From Lineus longissimus (taxonomy: Eukaryota; Nemertea; Pilidiophora; Heteronemertea; Lineidae): a stretch of DNA of 60,000 nt. The first letter of the stretch is position 1, and each line of letters begins with the position of its first letter. The DNA lies in the NCBI RefSeq assembly GCF_910592395.1, contig NC_088317.1, positions 7,690,001 through 7,750,000 on the forward strand, in the 5' to 3' direction. The notes below the pieces were generated by a model. The model did no database searches. It was not told where the DNA came from and saw only the letters and a program-made list of their open reading frames with translations. The translations under genes and the position numbers were made by a program. This document shows positions 49,728 to 59,265 of the stretch, in pieces.

Positions 49728-51344
49728 CTAAGACCTTTTATGTTTTTTTACTGTTTTACGTGATTTTAAGGCTTTAACACCCTCTATTAAACCATAGATT
49801 ATGGAGCTCACAATAGCAATAACTGCTATGATCAGATGTTCGACTAGAAAGCCAACAACTGCACCAATTGTTTTCAGGAGAAATGATACGATAGAACCGA
49901 TGATTCCCGGTAAAGCCGCAGCTGATTTCTTGGCTAGTTCTTTTAGCCATTCAGCAAACTTCTTGAGACCTTCTTTTACTTTATCTGGTATTGATGGTTT
50001 TGGTCCTGGTCCAGGTTCTGGTGTAGGTCCAGGAGTTGGTTCTGGTCCTGGAGTTGGGTCTGGTCCTGGAGTTGGTTTTACAGATTTAGTGGCACCACTT
50101 AAAGCACTACTGATACTGAGACCTAGAGTTGTAAATGTCATTACAACAGCTGTTATTATGGTGCTAATAGTTACACCATACGTCTTAAAAAGTAACTTTA
50201 TTCTGTCCTTCAGAGGAATAGTTGAATCTGGTTTCTTTAGAACATCAACAATTAAACGTTTAATTCTTCTAGTTTGTGACTCCCTGTCATTGTCTAACCT
50301 CCATACCTTTGACTGTTCCTCATACAATTTGTCATTTAGTTCATCTATTTGCTTTTTCAACTCTCCTTTATCTTTAGTATCTTCTTCTACAGACTTTACA
50401 TAGTCTCTTGTTAAATTATTAAGTTCTTCTTCTAGGCTTTCTATTTGCATGTCCTTATCCATCTTTACTGCAGCTAGATCATCACCAGCCTGTTTTAACC
50501 CTATAAGTTCTCTCAAGGCATATTCAGTAAAACCCAGTGATTTAAGTTCATCATCATTAGAATCTATCAGTTTATCTATTGGTTTGTTTGAACTGTTTAC
50601 CTCATTAATTAATATATCTGTTTGAGTGGATGCAGATTTAGGTTCCCTTACTGGTGGGTCAGGTGCAATCATACCTCTAATCATGTTAGCAAATCTAGTA
50701 CCAAACTTATTCTTTAATGTGCCTTCAGAAAGGAATTTACCATCTGATTTAATTAAAGGAATGATAAAGGCATTCCCTCCATTAGGATTAGGAATTATAT
50801 TCATATTGTTCTTTTGTTGTTCTGTAAAGTTTGCTAATTCTCCTTTTGTAGGAAAGAAGTAAGGTTCCTCGTTGTGCAAATAAATACGTGGTGCTAGTTT
50901 ACTTAGTTTGTTAGGGTCATATTTCCATTTACCACTTTTTTTCAATGCTGTATCAAGTTTATCCTCTTTATCATCTAGAAATGACTCCTTTTCCATCAAT
51001 TCAGGGACAATACCTCTTGTCCTTTCTGGTATACTTAATGAAGTTTCATCAGTAAGATTTTCACCTCCTGCGTTGTATGTTGTGCCTGGCCTTTCTGGAG
51101 GTACACTGAATGAAGTTTCATCAGTAAGATTTTCACCTCCTGTGTTGTATTTTGTGTCATCATCTTGAAACTTTTTATTAATACCAAAGATATCAGCATA
51201 ATCTTCACCTCCTGTGTTGTATGTTGTGTCATCATATCGAGGCTTTGGATTAATACCAAAGATATCAACATAATCATCAGGTTTGTAATCAGATTCGTAA
51301 TCAGGATCGTAATCAGGATTGTAATGTGGATAGTAATCACTCAT
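49728..51344 (-). CDS. Large membrane/coiled-coil Polinton-associated protein
   Basis: 538 residues, intact. In order: a Tyr/Asp-rich N-terminus with tandem DIFGIN...TYNTGGE and TYN(T/A)GGENLTDETS repeats (1-105); a globular segment (RIYLHNEEPYFFPTKGEL, about 150-235); a coiled coil (about 285-360); a hydrophobic segment (VTISTIITAVVMTFTTLG, about 383-400); a Pro/Gly hinge (PGPDPTPGPEPTPGP, about 420-445); and hydrophobic C-terminal helices (LPGIIGSIVSFLLKTIGAVV, HLIIAVIAIVSSIIYGL). This architecture recurs in related invertebrate elements. Function unknown; a virion membrane or tail-like role is possible. No hairpin modules inside. Start codon context lacks TAAATG. Confidence 0.65.
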   Translation of the reverse strand: MSDYYPHYNPDYDPDYESDYKPDDYVDIFGINPKPRYDDTTYNTGGEDYADIFGINKKFQDDDTKYNTGGENLTDETSFSVPPERPGTTYNAGGENLTDETSLSIPERTRGIVPELMEKESFLDDKEDKLDTALKKSGKWKYDPNKLSKLAPRIYLHNEEPYFFPTKGELANFTEQQKNNMNIIPNPNGGNAFIIPLIKSDGKFLSEGTLKNKFGTRFANMIRGMIAPDPPVREPKSASTQTDILINEVNSSNKPIDKLIDSNDDELKSLGFTEYALRELIGLKQAGDDLAAVKMDKDMQIESLEEELNNLTRDYVKSVEEDTKDKGELKKQIDELNDKLYEEQSKVWRLDNDRESQTRRIKRLIVDVLKKPDSTIPLKDRIKLLFKTYGVTISTIITAVVMTFTTLGLSISSALSGATKSVKPTPGPDPTPGPEPTPGPTPEPGPGPKPSIPDKVKEGLKKFAEWLKELAKKSAAALPGIIGSIVSFLLKTIGAVVGFLVEHLIIAVIAIVSSIIYGLIEGVKALKSRKTVKKHKRS

Positions 51345-51380
51345 TCATAATTTTCACCTCCTTCAGCCATAATTACTTAT

Positions 51381-51614
51381 TTATCTAACCATAAAAACAA
51401 TCAATGTACCAACAACTGAGTAAAGCATGAATTTAATTGTTTCATGAGTATCATCCACCTTCTCAACTTTGGTGTCAAGTTTAGTAGTAGTAGGAGTATT
51501 CTTTGAGGTTTCAGTTGTTTTTGGTGTATCAACATTACTCTTTGGTGTATGACTAGTCATTGATGTACCAACGCTACTCTTAACTCTTATTTTCTTAGAA
51601 CTATTTCCTTCCAT
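51381..51614 (-). CDS. Small C-terminally anchored protein, 77 residues
   Basis: Ser/Thr/Lys-rich N-terminal 55 residues followed by a C-terminal membrane segment (IKFMLYSVVGTLIVFMVR). Its ATG overlaps the stop of the upstream gene as TGATG, which suggests coupled translation. Unrecognised. Confidence 0.5.
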   Translation of the reverse strand: MEGNSSKKIRVKSSVGTSMTSHTPKSNVDTPKTTETSKNTPTTTKLDTKVEKVDDTHETIKFMLYSVVGTLIVFMVR

Positions 51615-52818
51615 CAGTGGTGGTGGTAAGGTTTTTTGTGGTTAATGTCATTCTTACCAGGTTTAGCATTTTTTGGTGCTATTAAAATGTTATTATTGTA
51701 GTTATCCAGCTTACCAATAACGAGTACCATATTTGATCCTATGACATACAATCCTGGTGCTATTACATAATCTAGTCTTGTATGAGTGTCACTCACTGCT
51801 TTTTGATATCTTTGAATTGAAGTGGGAATATCAGGATGTTGATTAATCGAGTCCTTTAATAGTTTGTTAAATTCCTTCTGAGCATCCAATTCTGTACCCG
51901 GTACTCCAATTATTGGTGTTCTGGTCAACGCCTGAGCACCCAGAATACAGTAAACATATGTTCTTATTGTGTCATTCAACCTCTCTATTCCAGGATTAGA
52001 GAAACCATTTGATTTAAATATCATGAATTGTTGATAGGTTTGACATTCATTTTGTGTAATTACATCAAATACATTCTTGTGTTGTTTCACATGATACTTA
52101 ATGAAGGTATCAGGATATTTGAAATTAGCCATTCCAGCATCCCAGTCTTTACTGAACATTGGTGGCATTCTATTTTCATGAACTTGCATGAGGAAGAAAT
52201 TGATTTTAGAATCATTGATGTAATATCCGGGATCAGTTATGTTCGGGTTGTAATCCGGTACACTCCATGACCTCCAACCACCGTTATTTTCAAACACCGA
52301 GAAATCATATTCGTCTTTTAAACCAAATTCACTCAATAACCCTCCTAGTTTCCTACGGTTAATGTTATTGTTTGTCTCATTAAAATCACTTTCACCTGGA
52401 ATTGGTATCTCTAGATTCTCCATGATCTTCAATATTTGATAGTAAACATGAAACCTGTAAATTGACCTTAACAATGGTCACTGTGATTCAAGTGATCGTC
52501 TATTGAAATACCACAACCTGTTGTAGCAAACCAAACAGCCATGTTAAATTGGTTCTGGTAAAACGATAATGGATTCTTTTCCAGTCGCAGACAGTCTTTC
52601 TTATTTTTCAGGCTCAAAAACCCAGGTGTTATCTTAGTTTCTTGTAGTCTGAAGAAGTTATTAGTATTAACAGTTACTTCTAAATTAAAGAAGTCATAGG
52701 TGAATTTACTTTTATGTTGATTTGCTATTGGATAATACTTTATTACTCCAGAAGCTGATGAATAATTATGTTTGGTTTTAACTTCAGTTTTGGATAATGA
52801 AGACAGTAAAAAGGCCAT
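51614..52818 (-). pseudogene. Conserved Polinton-associated protein in two frames
   Basis: The first frame starts at ATG 52818 (AATAAATGG), just inside the right terminal repeat, and runs to 52,468 (MAFLLSSLSKTEVK, then NPLSFYQNQFNMAVWFATTG). The second runs from about 52,474 to 51,614 (SIYRFHVYYQILKIMENLEI, then a globular C-terminal part). In related elements these segments belong to one protein of about 400 residues, so I read this as one gene broken by a single frame change at about 52,470-52,490. If separate, the second would start at ATG 52423. Function unknown. Confidence 0.6.
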
Positions 52819-52832
52819 TTATTTTAATGGAA

Positions 52833-53043
52833 TAACCCATTGAACTCTAGTATTCCCTCACCATTTCCCTTACCATTTCATTGCAACGCTTCACTGGGAA
52901 TCTCATGAATGATAGAAAGTGTATATTGCGGTGGATGGTTCTTTGGGGGTTGTAGGCTTATTTGGGGCAAAAGACCTGTAAGGTCTTTGGTCAAAAGGGC
53001 CTAAAACATAACCTAGTTCCTACCACCGCAATATACACTTTCT
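52833..53043 (-). repeat. Right terminal inverted repeat (211 bp)
   Basis: Reverse complement of the left repeat with two mismatches. Ends ...ATACACTTTCT at 53,043. Outer 130 bp (52,914-53,043) fold back on themselves as on the left. Confidence 0.95.
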
Positions 53044-53384
53044 AGCCGCAGTCGACTAAAGTACAATAATCGAGGTGCAACGTTCGCCGGAATTTGTTCC
53101 AAATCGTTTGTCGTGACTCGTTACAAAAGCTCGAGTGTTTTCTTGTCCATTTGTAAATATCCCGCGCCGCGTACTTATACTATCAACTGGTCCACGGCTG
53201 GCTCATCAACGCTGTAAGATCGAAGGGTGATTTGAAAGAATAATAAAAAGCATGTGCTTCTTTATCTCGTGGTTTTTTGTTTGTTTCATAATTTCTTTCT
53301 CCAAACGGCTAAAAGGTCTGATGCAAAAGCCCCATGTGATTAGAACTAGTATAATGAACACCTCAAAGCTGAGCATCTAGAATT
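53044..53384. other. Non-coding gap between the two virus-like elements
   Basis: 340 bp with higher GC than the element to its left. No terminal repeat of the second element is visible, and no match to the DNA left of 33,781. Confidence 0.5.
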
Positions 53385-54637
53385 ATGACCTCTCGAGTGG
53401 ACCCGCATAATGTGACCGATGTCGGATTCGTAGTCTGCCCCTCGAATACACCCGTACCGGCAGGATTTCCTACCAATAAAGCGAATAAATTTGTGATTCG
53501 ATTGCCGAAACCTATAGACGTGAGTTTAATACCCGGCGAAGTTGAAGTAGCTCTCGTAGAAATAACATTTCCACACTCATGGTCAACATATTTCAGAGGA
53601 TCTCGATGGTCATATGAGGTGGCTGTAGCAGATATCCGACAACCCTTGATTCCCGCAGTTGTAAAGAAAGCATGTCTTCCGGCAGGGAAATAACTATTGG
53701 ACTATGGCAGTGCAGAAGACCTCACTGAAGGACTCAATCTCCGACGACCACGACTTGATCATTTACCAAATAAAATATGGGCGGGAAAATTTCGTTTCTC
53801 ATGACGGGGTTTGCTCAAATCCATCTATTCGAAGGCGAAGCGATTGAGCTATCTTCTGATGTGGCCGAAGTTCTAGGATTTGATAATACTAAGTACTTTT
53901 TCAATGACGGCACAGAGTCTAAAACAAAGGGACCGTTTTCCGAGGACAAGTTGATCGTCCAGGGTAAGCAGCAAGATGAAGAGTCCGTGAAGAAACGTCG
54001 ACGAGAACAAACAGCGTCGGGTAATTCCGAATTTGAAGAAGAGGATTTTGAGGGAGCTTCTAAGACTCGATCGAAGAGAAGGAAAAAGGAAAAAGACATT
54101 GAAACTTCTCGGCTGGCTTCCACGGACACGGCGAGCTCGTCCGAGCCACATACGACTCCACACATAGATAGACCTACTTCTGTGCCGAGTGAAATCACCT
54201 CGGAGGACATGCAAGAGGATCGAGCTTCTCACCAGCACACTGAAACCGATGAACGAGCTTCTGGACCTTCGAGTAGCGCCTTGATCGCCACAGATCAACG
54301 ACTGAAAGACGCAAAACGTTACCTTATTAAAGCGTCTCGCAAACCAAATCTCGATTACAATGCGTACAATTTGTTCATATACTCTTCCATTGTAAAATCT
54401 ACGCCTGTCGGCAATGTGTATACGCCTTTACTAAGGAGTATTCCTGTCAATCCACGGGATCGCGCAAAACATCTCTCACACGCTTTCGTTCGTCCTCGAT
54501 ACTTACCATTAAATGGTACATTCTTTAATGAGATAGACATTGACATTCGCCACGAATCCGGTGAAGAAGTGAATTTTGCCTGGGGGAAGGTTATTTGTAC
54601 CTTGCACTTTCGAAGGCGACAATCGACAATCAGTTAA
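53385..54637 (+). pseudogene. Penton-like capsid protein with a charged insertion, broken
   Basis: The first frame (53,385-53,693) encodes the N-terminal jelly-roll strands (FVIRLPKPIDVSLIPG, EVALVEITFPHSWSTYF). After a TAA the same frame continues briefly to about 53,750, then the rest is open from 53,777 in another frame, so there is at least one stop and one frame change. The second part has an ISFLMTGFAQIHLFEGE strand and an EVLGFDN turn, then ~100 residues of highly charged, Ser/Glu/Lys/Arg-rich sequence (about 53,950-54,290), then the C-terminal strands (YNLFIYSSIVKSTPVGNVYT, FNEIDIDIRHESGE, VICTLHFRRR). The family is that of Polinton and adintovirus-type pentons; the long polar insertion between the two halves is unusual. 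Confidence 0.78.
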
Positions 54638-54735
54638 ACTAATTGATCTGAGAAAACGTCTGTCGTGTTATCACTGATTAGAATCCAAGAAAGCAATATA
54701 CCGGTTTAGTGTTGTGATTTACGTTCACGAAGATC

Positions 54736-57700
54736 ATGTTTCGCCTCAAAAACATTTTTGGACCACAAGGTCGCACGGCGCAAAAATATGTTTACGGACC
54801 TCCGGTACGATTGAGTAACGATTTACAGTTATTTTTAACTAAAGTAGCACGTCCGTTAATAGTCCGGCAGCTTAGAAAGACGCTAGCCACTGCTGCAAAA
54901 AACAATGAAGCTTTAAAGTATCATGTTGAACTTCAGGTTTTATTCAGTAAATTGGTACCGGTTGCTCACCCGGAGGAATCCGAAGATAACACGGCTAGGG
55001 AATTCGTAGAGCATAGTGCAGAACTGTGGTTCAACACTAAAAATCGCAGTATATACCCAGGACAAGACAAGATCGGGGACGATATTCAAGAACAGCTAGA
55101 GGAAATTTCTGGGAAAGTTGATACTTTCCACCACGAAGGGTCCGGCTGGAGCTTTGTGTGTGTTCAGAGCTTACGCCTCCATCTATCGGCTTTCACACCT
55201 TTTCGAGGAGGTGCACTGGATCCGTTTATAAGGCGACACAGCGTACTAGCCCGATCATTGAGTGGAAAACGCGCTTGTGTCTCTCCTCCGAAAGCCAAAG
55301 ACGATGTGTGTTTCCGTGACTGTTTACTACTCTTTGAAAATCGGGGAAGGTGGACACAACCACCTCCTCGATATAAAGTTGAGAGTTGGTACACGAAAAG
55401 CTCGCGTAACTTTTCGGGTTTAAGTTTTCCTACACCTTTGAGTCAAATGGCAATCTTTGAACGAAACAATCCCTCTCTAGTCCTGAGCGTGTTTGGAGTC
55501 AGCGAAACAAAACAAAAAAGGGATCACCCGCCCCTTCGAATCTACTATCTAAGCAAGAATTTGACCAGTCGCCCAACGGAAGAACGCTGCACTGACCTAT
55601 TGCTGTATCGAAAACACTACTTTCTAATAAAAAGTTTAAGTCGTCTTTTAGGTAATAACGTTTTTCAGGGAAAGAAACTTGTTTGTCGGTCGTGTTTCTG
55701 CAGATTCACGACAGAAGAACGACGGACCGAACATTGGATTAGCTGCTGCTCCCAAAAAGCGCAGCTTTACAAAACACCGAGTGCTCCAACAACTGTCCGT
55801 TTTTCTCAGTTTGAAAAAATGTCCATGAGCCGATTTGCCATCTATTACGACTTTGAAACAATGCAAATCCCCTGCCCAGAAGACAATAATCGACGTAGAC
55901 ACGTGCCTATTGCTGTTGCAGCGATCAGAATATGTAACCCCAATAGAACGTATAACTCGTCACTACATCATCGGGTCGGTCTAGATTGCGTCGAACGCTT
56001 CCTCGATTGGCTTGACACTCAACGACAAGAGATTCAGATCATAAACGCTACTGAAAACCAGCCTTTGAAAATGACTCGCGAAGACTGGTTTCGCTTTCAT
56101 CGACAAACATCCTGTGAAATGTGCGGACAGGCTTTTACCGAGCTAAACTCTCCATACAAAGATCATTGTCATATTTCTGGAAAATTCCGCTTCGCTTTGT
56201 GCAATCGCTGTAACTTGATTTATGGTAGTGAGAAAACAACAGCATCAGTACCGTGTTTCGCTCATGGAGGCGTACGATTTGATCAGCACCTTCTAATAAA
56301 GGCCATAGCGCGACGGAATAAAAAACGTGGGAAACCACCTCCACGGATTTTACCGCGAAACACTGAGCATTATTTAGCTGTGTTTGATGGAGAATTAGTC
56401 TTTCAAGACTCGTTTGAGTTCATGAAAGCCTCCCTGGCATCGATTGCAGACTCTATGAAGAATGATAAAAGCACCATAAGCAGTGAAAACGATCGCAATT
56501 CAATCGCGTTCCCCCTCTTATGGGAGTATGTTCAGAGAAACGAGGAACGATATCAGCTCATGACTAGAAAAGGTGTTTTCTGCTATGATTTCCTGGATGA
56601 GATCGAGAAACTTAAACTCGACGCGCTTCCGCCAAGCGATCAGTTTTACGATTCGCTTCATCAGATCGACATTACAATGGCTGATTATGAACATGCAAAA
56701 CATGTGTGGCGGGCAATGTCATGTGAGACACTGAAAGACTATCTACTGGTGTATCTGATTACCGATGTCTTATTGCTGGCAAGTTGCTTCGAACAATTTC
56801 GCAATTTGTCAATGCAATATTTCCAAATGGACACCGGCAAGTTTCTAACTCTGCCTCACTTTGCATACCATGCCATGTTGAAATGTACACAGGTGCAGTT
56901 GGAAATATTGACCGATCTAGAGATGGTGCACTGGATAAAACGAGGAATTAGAGGTGGGGTCGCTTCTGTCATGCTACGACACGCAGAGGCAAATCTTCCA
57001 GAAATGGGCCCAAACTACAACCCAGAACTACCCCGACAAGAAATCGTGCCGCTCGATTGTACGAACTTGTACGGTCATGCCTTAAGTAAACAGCTACCTG
57101 AAAAGAGTTATCGATGGTTGACCAGACAGGAAATTAAGCAACTAAAGATAAGCGAGGTTCCCGACGATGCTAAGATTGGCTATATCCTTAGCGTAGACTT
57201 GAGTTACCCGCCAGAGCTCCACGAATCGCACACAATGTACCCTTTGGCTCCACACAAAACGGCCATCCCTCCTGCTCAGTGGTCGGATTACACCTACGAA
57301 CTCGGACTCAAGCTGAACGATCCGTCTTTTTTCAAAACCGGACCTGAAAACTTGTACCGGATCTGACTGAGAAACGAGACTACGTGGTGCATTACCAGAA
57401 TTTGAAATACTACCTCAAATGCGGAATGCGATTGCTTCGCGTAAGACGTGTGTTGGCCTTTGAACAAAAGTGCTGGATGCGAGATTTTGTAAACTTCATA
57501 ACGCACAAACGTTCGCAATCCGTCTCTGAATTCGAGAGCAGCTTCTGGAAGCTAATCTTAAATAGCATATTTGGACGTCTGCTAATAGACAAAAGTAAAT
57601 ACGTCAACATGAAATTAGTCAGTGATGAGAAAACCTTCAAAAGGTTAACAAGTCAACCGAATTTCAAGTCTGTCACATTCTACGACAGAAAACTTGTTGG

Positions 57701-58385
57701 TGTGCAGTCTAACCCAGCTGCCGTAGAACTAAACAGTCGGCTTGTCGCTGGTTTTACAGTCTTGAAACTCAGCAAATTGCACATGGATAAATTTCACTAC
57801 AATTTCGTTTTACCAGCTCTTGGAGGTCCAGAAAACTGCCAACTGTTGATGACGGACACCGATAGTCTTGTGTACCTGGTGAAGAATGTTGAGCCAAAAG
57901 TTGTTTTCACGACGCTTGCGCCGCAGTATTTTGACTTTTCAAATTTCCCAGAAACACACCAATTGTACAGCAAAACGAATAAGAAAATCAAGGGTACGTT
58001 CAAAATTGAATATCCAGGAGAAACTATCGTCGCGTTCGTCGGGGTTCGGGCGAAAATGTACTGCTTCAAATTTCTATCTGATGGCAGAGAGGCCAAAGCC
58101 AAGGGTATCCCAAAAACAGCACTGCAAAAGTTATGTTTTGAAGATTACTGCGATGCACTGTTTGAACCGAGTAAACCACAACGCTGCCAATACAAGACAA
58201 TTCGCTCCATCAAACACGATTTGTTCACCATATCTGCTGAGAAGAAGGGACTTTCTTGCTTGGATCTAAAACGCTGGGTTTGCGACGATGGTATTCAGAC
58301 TTATGCCTATGACGATTTTCGACGCTCACGTCGGCCACCATCTCCCTCACCTTCGCCTAGTTTTGATAGGGCTTGCGAAGGTTAA
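54736..58385 (+). pseudogene. Protein-primed family B DNA polymerase of a second element, one frame break
   Basis: Open from ATG 54736 to 57,366 (876 codons), then in another frame from about 57,360 to 58,385. First part: N-terminal domain, a Cys/His finger (VCRSCFCRFTTEERRTEHWI), exonuclease motif YYDFETM (about 371), the endonuclease VII-like knot (CEMCGQAF, KDHCHISGKFRFALCNRCNL, about 458-490), exonuclease II and III regions, and motif A LDCTNLYG (about 774). Second part: WKLILNSIFGRLL (motif B), MTDTDSLVYL (motif C) and GVRAKMYCF. All catalytic residues are present across the two frames, so the single frame change between 57,340 and 57,384 is the only obvious lesion. Clearly diverged from the polymerase of the left element. 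Confidence 0.92.
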
Positions 58386-58420
58386 GACGCTGTATTTCAT
58401 ATGTTTACATGTATGAAGAA

Positions 58421-58549
58421 ATGGTAGACTTCGAAGTCAGAAGAAAGAGAGTATTATCGAGGTTAATTGATAATGTTGCTGCCACAAGATCAACCCTTGA
58501 TAAACGAGACCTAAAACTAAAAAAACAGTCATGTGAATCGAACTCGTAG
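58421..58549 (+). CDS. Small basic ORF, 42 codons
   Basis: ATG 58421, helical and Arg/Lys/Leu-rich (VRRKRVLSRLIDNVAATRST), TAG at 58,547. It lies between polymerase and the next ORF on the same strand. Not recognised, possibly chance. Confidence 0.25.
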   Translation: MVDFEVRRKRVLSRLIDNVAATRSTLDKRDLKLKKQSCESNS

Positions 58550-58564
58550 GTTGTCTTAACAACT

Positions 58565-58753
58565 ATGTCAAAGGAGATGATGGCCTCGTCTAAACAACCA
58601 AGAGAATTGGTCGCCATAGAGGTTTCTGCACGCTTGACAATTAATGTCAGCAGGTGGAAACAGGAATCGTGGTTCCACTTCCACAGGAACAAAAAATCAT
58701 TAAGTATTAGCGCGGAGGAGATGAGAAAACTGCTGTCGCTTGAAACGAATTAA
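58565..58753 (+). CDS. PC4/p15-like single-strand DNA-binding protein (tentative)
   Basis: 62 residues. The pattern of a short beta region (LVAIEVSARLTINVSRWKQE), an aromatic-basic strand (SWFHFHRNKKSLSISAEEM) and a final helix resembles the C-terminal domain of transcriptional coactivator PC4, where strands are followed by a Gly/Lys-Leu-Ser-containing turn and a helix. The N-terminus is short and the family match is from memory only. In a virus-like element such a protein could coat single-stranded DNA or aid transcription. Confidence 0.35.
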   Translation: MSKEMMASSKQPRELVAIEVSARLTINVSRWKQESWFHFHRNKKSLSISAEEMRKLLSLETN

Positions 58754-59265
58754 AGTCCGCCGCTGGAGAGGTGTTCCTAGCAGAGCAGAAGTCAGAAGAA
58801 AAAGAAGACTCGACTAGCACCGATTAGGTTCCGCATGAGGAAAGCGATGAGACAGACGTCGAGGACGACTCGTGGACGGAGAGTCATACTAAACGGGAGA
58901 AGAAGGATCTATGGTAGAATATTCAATTGTCAAACGAGATCCTCGGCTCCTCCCCTCAGACTCGGAAAAAGACTGTCTTGTGAATGGCTAGAAACAAGCC
59001 TTGACTCATCGAACATTTTCGAACGTTACAAATACCAATTTAGTACATTCTTTCGAAGGTGACAATTTCCAATTACATTATCTGCTGAAAACAATGTCCA
59101 AAGAAGCGCCAGCTGTGACAGAAACAACTGCGTCTTCGGGTGCAGAACAATCCGAGGTGGTTCCTCTAGACGCACCCGATTGTGGACCATCGGCAAAAGC
59201 TCGCTTTCGAAACGTCTACTGCAGATGGTTTTGTTGCAATTGTTCCATTCCATCAGAAACAGAGG
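58754..59265 (+). other. Eroded coding-like region with a short Cys-containing ORF
   Basis: Several frames carry acidic stretches (ESDETDVEDDSWTES near 58,837) interrupted by stops, as if a gene tail had decayed. An ORF from ATG 59094 to 59,303 (69 codons) has a CRWFCCNC cluster and overlaps the next gene; it may be a separate small protein or a displaced N-terminus. None is firm. Confidence 0.3.

Larger units (their letters stand above)
33781..53043. mobile_element. Complete Polinton/Maverick-type virus-like element, 19,263 bp
   Basis: Bounded by 211-bp terminal inverted repeats starting AG and ending CT, as in Polintons. It carries the diagnostic set: protein-primed family B DNA polymerase, retrovirus-type integrase with chromodomain, packaging ATPase, hexon-like major capsid protein and penton-like proteins, plus several proteins of the lineage common in cnidarian and other invertebrate genomes. 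Gene blocks: plus strand 34.97-37.90, ATPase minus 37.94-38.56, plus 38.56-41.85, polymerase minus 42.1-45.95, plus 46.0-47.04, minus 47.02-52.82. The sides do not share the 6-bp target duplication expected (GAAATG left, AGCCGC right). At least five genes have stops or frame breaks. Base composition is clearly A/T-rich compared with the element to its right. Confidence 0.93.

Noticed and set aside
49801-50403. 200-codon plus-strand ORF
   Set aside because: Antisense of the 538-residue membrane protein; its Gly/Val repeat mirrors the Pro-Gly hinge.
53815-54298. Minus-strand ORFs of 131 and 141 codons
   Set aside because: Antisense of the charged penton insertion.
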